From Chryseobacterium carnipullorum (GTDB lineage Bacteria; Bacteroidota; Bacteroidia; Flavobacteriales; Weeksellaceae): 64,000 nucleotides of DNA. The notes below the pieces were generated by a model. It was given only the letters and a program-made list of their open reading frames with translations, was not told the DNA's origin and did not search any database. Location: positions 124,001-188,000 of the forward strand of contig NZ_FRCD01000004.1 in assembly GCF_900142785.1 (NCBI RefSeq), read 5' to 3'. Positions 17,516-27,089 of the stretch are shown here, in pieces. Each line of letters starts with the position of its first letter. The first letter of the stretch is position 1. The translations under genes were made by a program, and so were the position numbers.

Positions 17516-17707
17516 TTATTCTTCTTTCTTTTTTCTCCCCGAATTGACCAGGCTTTGATGCAACAGATACTCGATCTGTCCGTTGACGCTCCTGAACTCG
17601 TCATTGGCCCACTTCTCGACCTGCTTGTAGGTAGATTCATCGATCCTGATGACAAAGGATTTCCTGCCTTTGTTTTCGGAGGGTTTTGAAGTTTTTTCCG
17701 GTTTCAT
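17516..17707 (-). CDS. Arc/CopG-like ribbon-helix-helix DNA-binding protein
   Basis: Protein of 63 residues. After a basic N-terminal stretch, KSFVIRIDESTYKQVEKWAN gives the ribbon strand and first helix. FRSVNGQIEYLLHQSL, with the S-x-N-x-x-I pattern, gives the second helix of Arc-type repressors. It lies about 160 bases downstream of the SPFH gene on the same strand, a pairing often seen in Bacteroidota. The target is unknown; it could control the SPFH gene. Confidence 0.75.
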   Translation of the reverse strand: MKPEKTSKPSENKGRKSFVIRIDESTYKQVEKWANDEFRSVNGQIEYLLHQSLVNSGRKKKEE

Positions 17708-17867
17708 TCTTTTCTCTTTGCCAGTTTAATACTACTTTTTAATAACGCAAAAGACGCAAAGATTTCGTTTCAATCAACTTATACCCATTCGCAAAAGCAC
17801 TTCACTCGGCTGAGTTGGGTATGAAATCTACGTATTCATTTTTGATCTTTACTGTATACTCTTGATT

Positions 17868-18731
17868 TTAGTAAAGAGTTCCTGCATTCAAAATGGGCTG
17901 CGCTGCTTTTTCACCGCAAAGCACGACCATTAAATTGCTTACCATAGCTGCTTTTCTTTCGTCATCAAGCTCAACAATATTTTCTGCTGAAAGTTTTTTC
18001 AATGCAAGGTCTACCATTCCAACGGCCCCTTCCACGATTTTCGTTCTTGCCGCTACAATGGCTGTTGCCTGTTGTCTCTGAAGCATCGCTCCTGCAATTT
18101 CTGAGGCATACGCCAGATGAGAAATTCTCGCTTCCTGAATCACAATTCCAGCCTTTGAAAGTCGGTCGGTAAGCTCCTGCTCTAAAATAGAATTGATCTT
18201 ATCCCCTCCTTCTCTTAAAGTAATCGGAGCATGATCATCTTCTAAGTTATCGTAAGGAAAACTCATCGCCAAATGACGGACCGCTGCTTCACTCTGCATT
18301 CTTACAAAGTCTGAATAACGTTCAACATCAAAAGCCGCTTTATAAGTATCTCCTACTTTCCATACCATTACTACCGCGATTTCAATAGGATTCCCCATTT
18401 TGTCGTTTACTTTCAACGTCTGTCCCTGAAGGTTTTCTGAACGTAATGACATTTTCTGTGATGAATACAGAGGATTGATAAAAAACAATCCGTTATCTTT
18501 TACTGTTCCTACATATTTCCCGAAGAAGTTCAGTACCCTTGAATGATTGGGTTGAATAATCATCAGTCCCTTCAGAAAGAAGCAGAACAACAGAAAGCAA
18601 AGCATCGCAATAATCACCAACGTGATGCTCTGCTCAACTCCGGAAATAAAAAAATAAACAGCTCCGATAAACAGAACCAGACAGAATACTAATGCAAGAT
18701 AGCCCGACATAGGCTTTAAAACTTTTTCCAT
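17868..18731 (-). CDS. SPFH/prohibitin-domain membrane protein
   Basis: Protein of 287 residues. Two hydrophobic segments near the N-terminus (about 10-60) are followed by an SPFH domain beginning LKGLMIIQPNHSRVLNFFGKYVGTVKDNGLFFINP. The C-terminal part has the coiled EQELTDRLSKAGIVIQEARISHLAYASEIAGAML and QQATAIVAARTKIVEGAV segments usual for this family. SPFH proteins form oligomeric rings or lipid microdomains. The specific job here is unknown. The Arc-like gene downstream is its likely operon partner. Confidence 0.88.
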   Translation of the reverse strand: MEKVLKPMSGYLALVFCLVLFIGAVYFFISGVEQSITLVIIAMLCFLLFCFFLKGLMIIQPNHSRVLNFFGKYVGTVKDNGLFFINPLYSSQKMSLRSENLQGQTLKVNDKMGNPIEIAVVMVWKVGDTYKAAFDVERYSDFVRMQSEAAVRHLAMSFPYDNLEDDHAPITLREGGDKINSILEQELTDRLSKAGIVIQEARISHLAYASEIAGAMLQRQQATAIVAARTKIVEGAVGMVDLALKKLSAENIVELDDERKAAMVSNLMVVLCGEKAAQPILNAGTLY

Positions 18732-18992
18732 GATTGCAATTTTTAATTTGATATTATTATGATATCATAAAGATATGAATAAGTTTTGAATTTTGGTGAG
18801 TTTTTTTTGTATGAGATTCGAGGTATAGAATTGAAAGAATTCTGTGATGAAATTTATAACGTTTTTAACTACCCCGTCTTTTTGCTTTACAAAAATCCAC
18901 CCTTTCGTGGAAGGGGAATTTAGGTTGAGATCACTTAGCCGTCTATGTAAATTGAAGGGTATTCACTGCTACAATTACTAAATTATTTTCTT

Positions 18993-19300
18993 TCAGAAAT
19001 CCGCAGTATTCATAATCGCTGTGTATGAATTTCCCAACGCAGATATTCCCACCAGAAAAGATCTCTGTATATCTGCTGCTTTTACCATCTGCACGTTCAT
19101 TATTCTGTCTCTTTTTGCCGTCGGATCTCCGATAATGGTATTTTTAAATCCGAAATCAAAGGCTGCTCTGGTGGTAGAATTCAAGCAAACGTCTGTCATC
19201 ATACTGTGCTTTCCATGTTTCTTTTTTGCTGCGCATTAATTGTTACCAGTAAAGTTATAGTCAGGCATAAAACCAGAATACTTTTGAACAGATTTTTCAT
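18993..19300 (-). pseudogene. Isochorismatase-family hydrolase pseudogene with internal deletion
   Basis: The ATG at 19300 opens a clear signal peptide, MKNLFKSILVLCLTITLL, ending VTINAQQKRNMESTV, then a TGA stop. In the next frame the C-terminal third of an isochorismatase-type cysteine hydrolase starts at once: MMTDVCLNSTTRAAFDFGFK, with the catalytic cysteine of this family in TDVC, and continues with VKAADIQRSFL. The region that would hold the N-terminal aspartate and lysine is missing. I infer an out-of-frame deletion of roughly a hundred or more codons. A -7-like TAATTTTG (complement of 19330-19337) and a palindrome remain upstream. Confidence 0.75.
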
Positions 19301-19358
19301 ATTTTTTTTCGTTTTTAAGCTTTCTGGAACAAAATTAGTGGCGCTCTCATAACTGACA

Positions 19359-19374
19359 TTTGAACTGGTTCAAA
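19359..19374. promoter_or_regulatory. Inverted repeat TTTGAAC-TG-GTTCAAA, candidate operator
   Basis: A perfect 7+7 inverted repeat with a two-base centre. It lies 22 bases upstream (minus strand) of the TAATTTTG element of the decayed isochorismatase gene. It may have been the binding site of that gene's regulator. It is also about 150 bases upstream of ftsK on the plus strand. Confidence 0.4.
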
Positions 19375-19521
19375 AAACACCTGTCGTATTAGATTTTAAT
19401 CAAAAAAATATCGGAAAAACCCTGTGTAATTTTAAAAAATAAACCTAAATTACGCTATCTTTTGAAGAAAAAAAGATTCTATTAATGTTGAAAAAACATT
19501 AAATTTGCCCACATTGATATT

Positions 19522-22071
19522 ATGGATAAAAAAACACAGACAAAACAGACGGAATCGCCTGATAAAGGCAAAATATTATCTAAGCCACGTATATTTTTCG
19601 GGCTTACCTTCATCCTTTTTTCTGTTGTTCTGGCATTTTCGTTCGTCTCTTATTTGATGAACTGGAAAGCAGACCAGAGCCAGGCAGGAACCATGACCGA
19701 CAAGACGATCAAATCCTCCAATATATTTGGAAAGGTCGGTGACTGGCTGGGGAATATTTTTATATTCGAAAGTATAGGGATTGCTTCATTTATTATTGCT
19801 TTCTTATTTCTGGTTGTGGGAACCCTTATCCTAAAAAAAAGAACATTTAAACCATGGAAAACCATAGGCCATTCTTTGTTTTTTATCTGTTGGCTTCCTA
19901 TTTTCATGGGGGCTGTCACTAAGGGACAGGGTGTTTTGGGAGGTGTTTACGGATACCAGATTATGGATTATCTTAATGCCATTATTGGTTCGGTTGGTCT
20001 TTGGATGGTATTGGCGGCGAGTATTCTTTTGTATTTCATTCTGGAATTCAATCTTCGTCCAAGCTCTATTAAAGCTAAACTGGGTAAGATTAATGACAAT
20101 ACAATCGGTAAGGTTAAATCGATGATGCCGAGTTCAGAGGAAAACTTTGAGGCAGATGAAGAACTTGAAGAGGAAGTTGAGACATCAGCACCAAACGTGA
20201 CCGTTACAGATGTCCCGAATAATAAAACAAAAGTAAAAGAACAAACTCCGGTAAATATTCCTAAAGGATTTCCTGAAGTTCAGCCTACTACGGATATAGC
20301 AACGATCGTAACGCCCAATCATACTTCTTTTGAAGGAGAGGAAAAACCCATCAGCTTAAATCTGAATACAAAACCAGCTGTTCCCACTTCAACACCTGAA
20401 CAGGCTTTTGATATGACACCTGTAAGTCCGGCTATCAATCCGGTTCCACCTGTTTCTAAACCACCTCAGGACAACATCAAATTCAATGTAGAAGTAGCCC
20501 CTGTTATTGATGTACTGGACGAATCAGACAGAAAATCACAGGAACTTGTAGAAAAGCATGGATTGTATGACCATAAACTTGATCTGGCAGGTTTCCAGAT
20601 GCCGACGGTAGAATTGCTGAAAGATTACGGGAACGAAGAAATCTCTATCAACCAGGAAGAATTAGAAGAAAATAAAAATAAAATTGTAGGACTTTTAAAG
20701 AACTTCAATGTGGGTATTTCTGAGATCAAAGCAACGATCGGACCTACCGTTACTTTATATGAAATTGTTCCGGAAGCAGGAATCAGAGTATCTGCCATTA
20801 AAAAACTTCAGGATGATATTGCTCTGAATCTTTCTGCGTTAGGAATCAGAATCATTGCTCCAATGCCAGGAAAAGGAACCATCGGAATTGAAGTTCCGAG
20901 AAAAAATCCTACGATGGTTTCGATGCGTTCTGTGATTGCTTCACACAAATTCCAGAATACGGATATGGATCTTCCGGTAGTTTTCGGAAAAACGATTTCC
21001 AACGAGGTCTTTATGGCTGACCTTGCCAAAATGCCCCACTTATTGATGGCAGGTGCTACAGGACAGGGTAAATCAGTAGGGATCAATGCCATTCTTACTT
21101 CCCTCCTTTACAAAAAACATCCAAGCGAACTGAAATTCGTGATGGTGGATCCAAAGAAGGTGGAACTTTCGCTCTATTCAAAAATTGAAAGACATTATCT
21201 GGCCAAACTTCCGGATGCTGAAGAAGCCATCATTACAGATACGAATAAAGTAATCAATACACTGAACTCTCTTTGTATCGAGATGGACACAAGATATGAT
21301 CTGCTTAAAAATGCATTCTGCAAGAACTTAAAAGAATACAACAAAAAGTTTACAGAGCGAAAATTAAATCCTGAGAACGGACACCGTTTTCTACCGTATA
21401 TTGTTTTGGTTGTAGACGAATTTGCTGACCTTATCATGACCGCAGGAAAAGAGGTTGAACTACCAATTGCCAGACTTGCTCAGCTTGCAAGAGCGGTAGG
21501 AATCCACCTGATTGTTGCTACGCAGAGACCTTCTGTCAACGTAATTACAGGGATGATCAAAGCTAACTTCCCTGCAAGAGCAGCCTTCAGGGTAATCTCA
21601 AGTGTGGATTCAAGAACGATTCTGGATTCTCCGGGTGCAGATCAATTGATTGGTAAGGGAGATATGCTTTATTTCAACGGAAACGAAATTTTAAGACTTC
21701 AGTGTGCTTTCGTAGATACTCCGGAAGTGGAAAGACTGGCAGAGTACATCGGAGAGCAGAAAGGATATTCATCAGCATTTTTACTTCCTGAATTTGTTTC
21801 TGAAGATTCTACCAGTACCGTAGGTGCCTTTGATCCCAACGAAAAGGATGCCCTGTTTGAGGAAGCCGCAAGAATTATTGTCTCTACGCAACAGGGATCT
21901 ACTTCCATGTTACAGCGACAGCTTAAATTAGGCTATAACAGAGCAGGAAGAATTATGGATCAGCTTGAAGCAACAGGTATTGTAGGTGGGTTTAACGGAG
22001 CCAAAGCAAGAGAAGTCATTATCAGTGATCTTCATTCTTTGGAACAGTTTTTGGAAGATTTGCGTAGTTAA
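19522..22071 (+). CDS. ftsK: DNA translocase FtsK/SpoIIIE
   Basis: Protein of 849 residues. Four membrane helices lie in the first about 180 residues. An acidic, proline- and threonine-rich linker runs from about 190 to 340. The ATPase motor follows with Walker A GATGQGKSVGIN, Walker B IVLVVDEFADLIM and the IVATQRPSVNVITG block. The C-terminal gamma winged helix (LQRQLKLGYNRAGRIMDQLEATGIVG) reads chromosome polarity sequences. It pumps DNA at the division septum and aids dimer resolution. A TAAATTTG element at 19500-19507 lies 15 bases before the ATG but lacks a clear -33 partner. Confidence 0.95.
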   Translation: MDKKTQTKQTESPDKGKILSKPRIFFGLTFILFSVVLAFSFVSYLMNWKADQSQAGTMTDKTIKSSNIFGKVGDWLGNIFIFESIGIASFIIAFLFLVVGTLILKKRTFKPWKTIGHSLFFICWLPIFMGAVTKGQGVLGGVYGYQIMDYLNAIIGSVGLWMVLAASILLYFILEFNLRPSSIKAKLGKINDNTIGKVKSMMPSSEENFEADEELEEEVETSAPNVTVTDVPNNKTKVKEQTPVNIPKGFPEVQPTTDIATIVTPNHTSFEGEEKPISLNLNTKPAVPTSTPEQAFDMTPVSPAINPVPPVSKPPQDNIKFNVEVAPVIDVLDESDRKSQELVEKHGLYDHKLDLAGFQMPTVELLKDYGNEEISINQEELEENKNKIVGLLKNFNVGISEIKATIGPTVTLYEIVPEAGIRVSAIKKLQDDIALNLSALGIRIIAPMPGKGTIGIEVPRKNPTMVSMRSVIASHKFQNTDMDLPVVFGKTISNEVFMADLAKMPHLLMAGATGQGKSVGINAILTSLLYKKHPSELKFVMVDPKKVELSLYSKIERHYLAKLPDAEEAIITDTNKVINTLNSLCIEMDTRYDLLKNAFCKNLKEYNKKFTERKLNPENGHRFLPYIVLVVDEFADLIMTAGKEVELPIARLAQLARAVGIHLIVATQRPSVNVITGMIKANFPARAAFRVISSVDSRTILDSPGADQLIGKGDMLYFNGNEILRLQCAFVDTPEVERLAEYIGEQKGYSSAFLLPEFVSEDSTSTVGAFDPNEKDALFEEAARIIVSTQQGSTSMLQRQLKLGYNRAGRIMDQLEATGIVGGFNGAKAREVIISDLHSLEQFLEDLRS

Positions 22072-22135
22072 AGGGAAAAATGCTTTGATAAGCTGACCTT
22101 AGCATTAGAATGTTTAAAGTTTATTAAATAGAAAA

Positions 22136-22783
22136 ATGAGAAATATTATTTCAAAAGTTATAGTCGGAAGTTTAGTGGTAGGAACTGTAGGATTTGTTCA
22201 GGCACAGAAAATCGATGCGAAAGCTAAAAAGATTCTGGATGACATCACCGCCAACTACAATTCTAAAAAGAACTCTTACTTCAAGTTTTCTTTTGGAACA
22301 GGACTGAACGGACAGGTGAACAAGACAGAACCAGGAATTTATTATTCTGCAGGTGATAAGTATAAGTTGAAAATCATGGATACAGAACAGATTTTTGACG
22401 GGAACAAAATCTACAATATCAATGCAGATGATATGGAGGTAACGGTTGCCAAGCCTAATGGAAGCAGCAGCATGTTCTCCCCTATCAATTATCTTACGAC
22501 CTACAGAAATGATTATAATGTAACGTATAACGGTAAAAAGAACGTCAATGGTGTGAATGCTGACTTCATTAAACTGACGCCAGTAAAATCCAATGGGATA
22601 CAGTATGTTTACATTTTTGTAGATTCTGTGAAAAAACAGATTGTAAAACTTGAACAACACGGAAACAATAAAGACGTAGCCGTAATTGCTATTAAAGAAT
22701 ATAAGGAAAACCAGACTCTGGACCCTAATATGTTTGTTTTTGACAAGAATAAGTTTAAAAATTACATCATCACTGAACTTTAA
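22136..22783 (+). CDS. LolA-like outer-membrane lipoprotein carrier protein
   Basis: Protein of 215 residues with a signal peptide ending at FVQAQ. The mature part has the LolA-type half-barrel pattern: a start near KAKKILDDITANYNSKKN, YYSAGDKYKLKIMDTEQIFDGNKIYNIN, and a late FKLTP-like strand with LDPNMFVFDKNKF. In other flavobacteria a LolA-like gene likewise follows ftsK. It probably chaperones lipoproteins or lipids across the periplasm. Residue conservation in this family is low, so the exact cargo is uncertain. A terminator follows at 22809. Confidence 0.75.
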   Translation: MRNIISKVIVGSLVVGTVGFVQAQKIDAKAKKILDDITANYNSKKNSYFKFSFGTGLNGQVNKTEPGIYYSAGDKYKLKIMDTEQIFDGNKIYNINADDMEVTVAKPNGSSSMFSPINYLTTYRNDYNVTYNGKKNVNGVNADFIKLTPVKSNGIQYVYIFVDSVKKQIVKLEQHGNNKDVAVIAIKEYKENQTLDPNMFVFDKNKFKNYIITEL

Positions 22784-22808
22784 AAATAAAAAGTATTAAA
22801 AATTATAG

Positions 22809-22836
22809 AAGCCACAAGTAAACTTTGTGGCTTTTT
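22809..22836 (+). terminator. Terminator between the LolA-like and LptF/G-like genes
   Basis: Arms AAGCCACAA and TTGTGGCTT with a seven-base loop, followed by a T-run. It is 15 bases before the next start codon, so that gene's promoter would overlap this structure or read-through occurs. Confidence 0.65.
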
Positions 22837-22851
22837 GATTAATTTTGGCGC

Positions 22852-24306
22852 ATGTTAAAAATACTAGACCGATATATCATAAAAACCTTCTTTGGACCGT
22901 TTTTCTTTATATTCAGCGTTTTGTTTTTCATCTTTATTGTAAACATTATCTGGGTTCAGCTGGGGCAGTTCATGGGAAAAGGGTTAAGCTACTGGCAGAT
23001 CCTCAAACTTCTTTTTTACCTGGGGATCAGCGTTATCAGTATGGTACTTCCACTTACTATTTTGCTGGCAAGTATTATGTCTTTCGGTGAATTTGGAGAA
23101 CGGTACGAGCTTGCGGCCATGAAAGCGGCAGGAATTTCCCTGACACGGGTAATGGCGCCCCTCATGGGTGTTGCAGTAGTGCTTGCAGTCATGCTTTTCT
23201 TTTTCTCCAATAATATCATTCCGGATTTTCAGAAAAAGGCCAAGAATATGCTTTTTAATATTGCGCAGACAAAGCCTGCCCTTAATTTTACTCCGGGACA
23301 GTTCATCGATCAGATTCCGGGATACATGGTAAAATTCGATAAGATCTATGGTGAGAATGAAGAAAGCATCGAAGGGGTTTTTGTACACAGAAAGGCCAGT
23401 ACTTATGAAAATCAGCAGTCTATTGTGGCAGAAAGAGGAAAATTCGTTCCTGCAGCGAACAAAAACTTCCTGAAGCTGGAACTTTACAACGGCTATATAT
23501 TTGAAGATAATTTCGCCGGTAAAAGTGAAAACGTAAGACAGAAACAACCGGATCAGGCAATTAAATTTGATACTCTGGTTTCGCATTTTGATATTGGTGA
23601 AATCATTAACAAAGCCATCGAAAAGGAGCAAATTACAGATGACTACCGTTTTCAAACATACGGTCAGCTTAATGAAACCGTTGCTAAAAGTAAAAAAGAG
23701 AACCTGACTTTCTTTTCGAATGTAAGTTCCGATGTCCTTAGCCAGACCAATTCTGTGATCACCTATATGGATAAAAATAAATCCAAAGCAGTGGCAAAAC
23801 CTCAGATCAAACTGGATACCGTAAAGGGAGAAAAAAAGCTTGAAATCATCTATAATTCATATACAAGACTGGAAAACCTAAAAACAACGGCAGCCAGTAA
23901 AAAGAATGAGTTCAGCTCCAATATCAAATACTTCAGTAAAGTAGTTATCTACCAGCAGAGAATCATTTCCTATTCTGTAACCTGTATCATCTTCTTCCTG
24001 ATCGGTGCCAGTCTAGGATCGATCATCAGAAAGGGAGGAATGGGACTTCCCGTAATTATTGCGATCATCATCTTCATTATTTTCTACGTGATGAATCTTG
24101 GTATCGAGAATATTTCATGGGGAGGAGGAATGAGCCCTTATTTAGCAGCTTGGCTACCCAATCTGATTCTTCTGCCATTCGGAATCTGGATGACGTATAA
24201 AGCGCTTACAGACTCACAGCTGTTTGATGCTGAAAAGTACAAAGCTTTGTTTAAACCCATCACGAAGAGGTTTGTCAAGAATAAGGAACATAAGAGATAT
24301 CAGTAA
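22852..24306 (+). CDS. LptF/LptG (YjgP/YjgQ) family permease
   Basis: Protein of 484 residues. It starts LKILDRYIIKTFFGPFFFIF, typical of LptF/G. Three N-terminal helices are followed by a large periplasmic beta-jellyroll region (about 140-380) and three C-terminal helices, including FFLIGASLGSIIRKGGMGLPV. In the lipopolysaccharide export complex these permeases work with the LptB ATPase and pass LPS to LptC. The loop is longer than in E. coli, as is usual in Bacteroidota. I cannot tell whether it plays the F or G part. Confidence 0.9.
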   Translation: MLKILDRYIIKTFFGPFFFIFSVLFFIFIVNIIWVQLGQFMGKGLSYWQILKLLFYLGISVISMVLPLTILLASIMSFGEFGERYELAAMKAAGISLTRVMAPLMGVAVVLAVMLFFFSNNIIPDFQKKAKNMLFNIAQTKPALNFTPGQFIDQIPGYMVKFDKIYGENEESIEGVFVHRKASTYENQQSIVAERGKFVPAANKNFLKLELYNGYIFEDNFAGKSENVRQKQPDQAIKFDTLVSHFDIGEIINKAIEKEQITDDYRFQTYGQLNETVAKSKKENLTFFSNVSSDVLSQTNSVITYMDKNKSKAVAKPQIKLDTVKGEKKLEIIYNSYTRLENLKTTAASKKNEFSSNIKYFSKVVIYQQRIISYSVTCIIFFLIGASLGSIIRKGGMGLPVIIAIIIFIIFYVMNLGIENISWGGGMSPYLAAWLPNLILLPFGIWMTYKALTDSQLFDAEKYKALFKPITKRFVKNKEHKRYQ

Positions 24307-24351
24307 TTCTTGTTAAAAGATTGAAAATTTAATAATTTAAAGATTATAACA

Positions 24352-24377
24352 GGCCCGGATTTTTTCCGGGTCTTTTT
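24352..24377 (+). terminator. Terminator of the LptF/G-like gene
   Basis: GC-rich arms GGCCCGG and CCGGGTC around a T-rich loop, followed by TTTTT. It lies 45 bases after the stop codon. Confidence 0.7.
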
Positions 24378-24460
24378 ATTTGCGACGTGGTATCTTATTC
24401 CTTTTTGAACTAAACGATAAAAAGCTATATTTACAAAAAAATATTAAAAACAATAATTAC

Positions 24461-25252
24461 ATGAAGAAAGTATTACTATTTAGCCTGCTTACATTGGGAT
24501 CTTTCAACGCTTATGCTCAGGAAGACAACACCGATTATGATCTGAGAAACGATGAAAAGTACGGGTATATCATTGATAAAGGAGGAAAAAAAATTGAAGG
24601 AATCGTAAGACTGAACGGAGATGCCATGAACCCATGGAGCAATCAGAAAAAAGTAAAATTCGTTGCGGTATCTGACATCGACAAATCTAAAAAGAAGCAG
24701 AAGTTCAAGACACTTGATCCGGATGATATTAAGGAATATGTTGCCTTTGACGAAAACAATAATGAAAGGCATTTTGAAATGATCAAGTACACCAATACCA
24801 AAGAGGGCTTCAATACAGCAACCGGAGGTTTAAGCGGAAACATCAAAGCTTTCAACAACCTTACAAAAAGTAACCAGTTTGCAGAAGTGGTACAGGATGG
24901 TAAAATCAAAGTATACAAACTCTACGGCTACCCTACTACATTTTCTGCCGGAGGACAGATTGCAGTCGCTGAAAAGGAAACCGAAAGAATGAGAAACTCT
25001 CCATCTTACACTTATTCTAAGAAGGGTGGTAAAATTGAAGAACTCACTTTAGCCAAAGCTAAAATAATTATTGCAGACTGCAGCTATGCCAAAGGGAAAT
25101 TGACCAGCGGTTCCTATGCATCTCTTAAAAATGATGAAAAGAAAAGATCAGGACTTGGAAGACTGATCAAAAGCCAGATCGATGATGTGATGTCTAATGT
25201 ACCGGAAATTGTAGATGAAGTGATTACAGATTACAACGAAAACTGTAAATAA
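24461..25252 (+). CDS. Secreted protein of unknown function
   Basis: About 263 residues from the ATG at 24461. This start is chosen because it begins a good signal peptide, MKKVLLFSLLTLGSFNAYAQ; a longer frame upstream would run over the previous terminator. The mature protein is lysine-rich. It has YGYIIDKGGKKIEGIVRLNG near the start, FDENNNERHFEMIKY in the middle, and a basic C-terminal part. No family is recognised. It is flanked by terminators on both sides, so it is monocistronic. Confidence 0.7.
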   Translation: MKKVLLFSLLTLGSFNAYAQEDNTDYDLRNDEKYGYIIDKGGKKIEGIVRLNGDAMNPWSNQKKVKFVAVSDIDKSKKKQKFKTLDPDDIKEYVAFDENNNERHFEMIKYTNTKEGFNTATGGLSGNIKAFNNLTKSNQFAEVVQDGKIKVYKLYGYPTTFSAGGQIAVAEKETERMRNSPSYTYSKKGGKIEELTLAKAKIIIADCSYAKGKLTSGSYASLKNDEKKRSGLGRLIKSQIDDVMSNVPEIVDEVITDYNENCK

Positions 25253-25262
25253 AATAAACAAG

Positions 25263-25289
25263 GAGGCTTTCAATTGAAAGTCTCTTTTT
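25263..25289 (+). terminator. Terminator of the secreted-protein gene
   Basis: A near-perfect hairpin (25263-25284), GAGGCTTTCAA paired with TTGAAAGTCTC, followed by TTTTT. Confidence 0.65.
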
Positions 25290-25472
25290 AATAAAACTAA
25301 AGAAAAACAGTAACAACCTGATTTTTCACCAAAATCAACAGTGCATCGAGAGAATCTATGAAAATTAGTGCTTACAAATTAGCAGTATTCGTGCTTACAT
25401 ATATTCTTTAAATCATTGACAACACGACCAGTCTCTTAACAAATTTTATCGGGAAATTTTAAAGGGTAAAAC

Positions 25473-25500
25473 AAAAGACTGTCTCAAAAAACAGTCTTTT
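25473..25500 (-). terminator. Terminator of the pyrH-frr unit
   Basis: Perfect arms AAAAGACTGT (25473-25482) and ACAGTCTTTT (25491-25500) with an eight-base loop, 23 bases after the frr stop on the minus strand. It has T's on both sides and could work in both directions. Confidence 0.65.
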
Positions 25501-25522
25501 ATATATTTTTTAAACTTGAAAA

Positions 25523-26077
25523 TTACACTTTCATAATTTCAGCTTCTTTGATCTTCAGATGCTCATCACAAAGTTTCACATACTTATCCGTGAACCCCTG
25601 GATTTCATCTTCCACACCTTTTACAACATCTTCAGAAACACCTTCCAGTTTTTTAAGTTCTTTCAAACCATCCTGTCTTGCATTTCTTACCGTTATTTTT
25701 GTATTTTCTGTTTCTACTTTAGCCTGTTTTGCCAGTTCCCTTCTTCTTTCTTCAGTTAAAGGTGGAACGTTAAGGATAATATTTTCCCCATTATTAGAAG
25801 GTGCAAAACCTAAATTTGAATTGATAATCGCTTTTTCAATAGCACCGATAGCCGTTCTGTCCCAAGGCTGAATAGAAATAGTCATTGCATCCGGTACAGA
25901 AACGTTAGCAACCTGGTTAATAGGAGTGGGAGCTCCGTAATATTCTACCATGACATCCTGAACCATTGAGGTAGAAGCACGTCCTGCTCTAATTCTTTGA
26001 AATGCATGATCCAGGTGCTTTACAGCCCCCTCCATGTCGTGCTTTACAGATTCTAATATAAGATCTAATTCTTCCAT
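25523..26077 (-). CDS. frr: Ribosome recycling factor
   Basis: 184 residues from the ATG at 26077 (MEELDLILESVKHDMEGAV), the usual length of RRF; a frame start ten codons earlier is not needed. Diagnostic segments are AFQRIRAGRASTSMV, YYGAPTPINQVANVSVPD, IQPWDRTAIGAIEKAI, LTEERRRELAKQAK and VRNARQDGLKELKK. With EF-G it splits post-termination ribosomes. It follows pyrH on the same strand, a widely conserved pair, but the spacer of about 140 bases holds degenerate repeats. Confidence 0.96.
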   Translation of the reverse strand: MEELDLILESVKHDMEGAVKHLDHAFQRIRAGRASTSMVQDVMVEYYGAPTPINQVANVSVPDAMTISIQPWDRTAIGAIEKAIINSNLGFAPSNNGENIILNVPPLTEERRRELAKQAKVETENTKITVRNARQDGLKELKKLEGVSEDVVKGVEDEIQGFTDKYVKLCDEHLKIKEAEIMKV

Positions 26078-26169
26078 TATATAGTTAAAATTTGATAAAT
26101 TACACATTTTTATAAATGATAATTGATAAATGTAAATAATCCGTAACGAATAATAAGAGATCCGTAATT

Positions 26170-26215
26170 TCTAAATCTTTAAATTACCTGCAACCTATTA
26201 TCTGCTACCTTCTAC
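26170..26215. repeat. Degenerate short-repeat tract between pyrH and frr
   Basis: The sequence from about 26170 to 26215 is built of related words (acctgc, acctatt, ctgctacctt, ctaccta). A direct repeat, atccgtaa, lies just before it. It resembles the TTAGAAG/GGTAGAAG word tracts seen in other spacers of this window. It separates two normally adjacent genes. Confidence 0.4.
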
Positions 26216-26932
<717 letters not shown>

Positions 26933-26976
26933 TTAATAAACTTTACCGGAGTAATTTTCTCCGAAATTTGATTTTG

Positions 26977-26984
26977 CAAATATA
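26977..26984 (-). promoter_or_regulatory. -7 element of the pyrH promoter
   Basis: TATATTTG on the minus strand fits TAnnTTTG. No clear TTG is seen at the expected -33 distance (TTC instead). It is about 54 bases before the start codon. Confidence 0.4.
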
Positions 26985-27042
26985 ATCATTAAAAATATTG
27001 AAAAAAGAAAAATATTTACGTAGAAATAATGTCAGAAATATT

Positions 27043-27071
27043 TTGATAAGTACGAAAAAGGATTATTTTTG
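27043..27071 (+). promoter_or_regulatory. Promoter of porQ-cmk
   Basis: TTG at 27043-27045 and TATTTTTG at 27064-27071, spaced by 18 bases, fit the Bacteroidota consensus. The predicted start of transcription is about a dozen bases before the TTG start codon at 27090. Confidence 0.6.
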
Positions 27072-27089
27072 CATTAATTATAAATTGAA

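Noticed and set aside
18860..18940. Possible dispersed repeat (accccgtc ... ccaccctttcgtggaagggg) downstream of the isochorismatase pseudogene
   Set aside because: The hairpin is short and imperfect, only one copy is convincing in this window, and no function can be assigned.
22172..22660. Minus-strand frame of 162 codons opposite the LolA-like gene
   Set aside because: No recognisable motif; the plus strand encodes a signal-peptide protein of known fold.
22984..23655. Minus-strand frame of 223 codons inside the LptF/G-like gene
   Set aside because: It lies wholly within a well-supported permease gene and has cysteine/histidine-rich, low-complexity composition typical of antisense frames.
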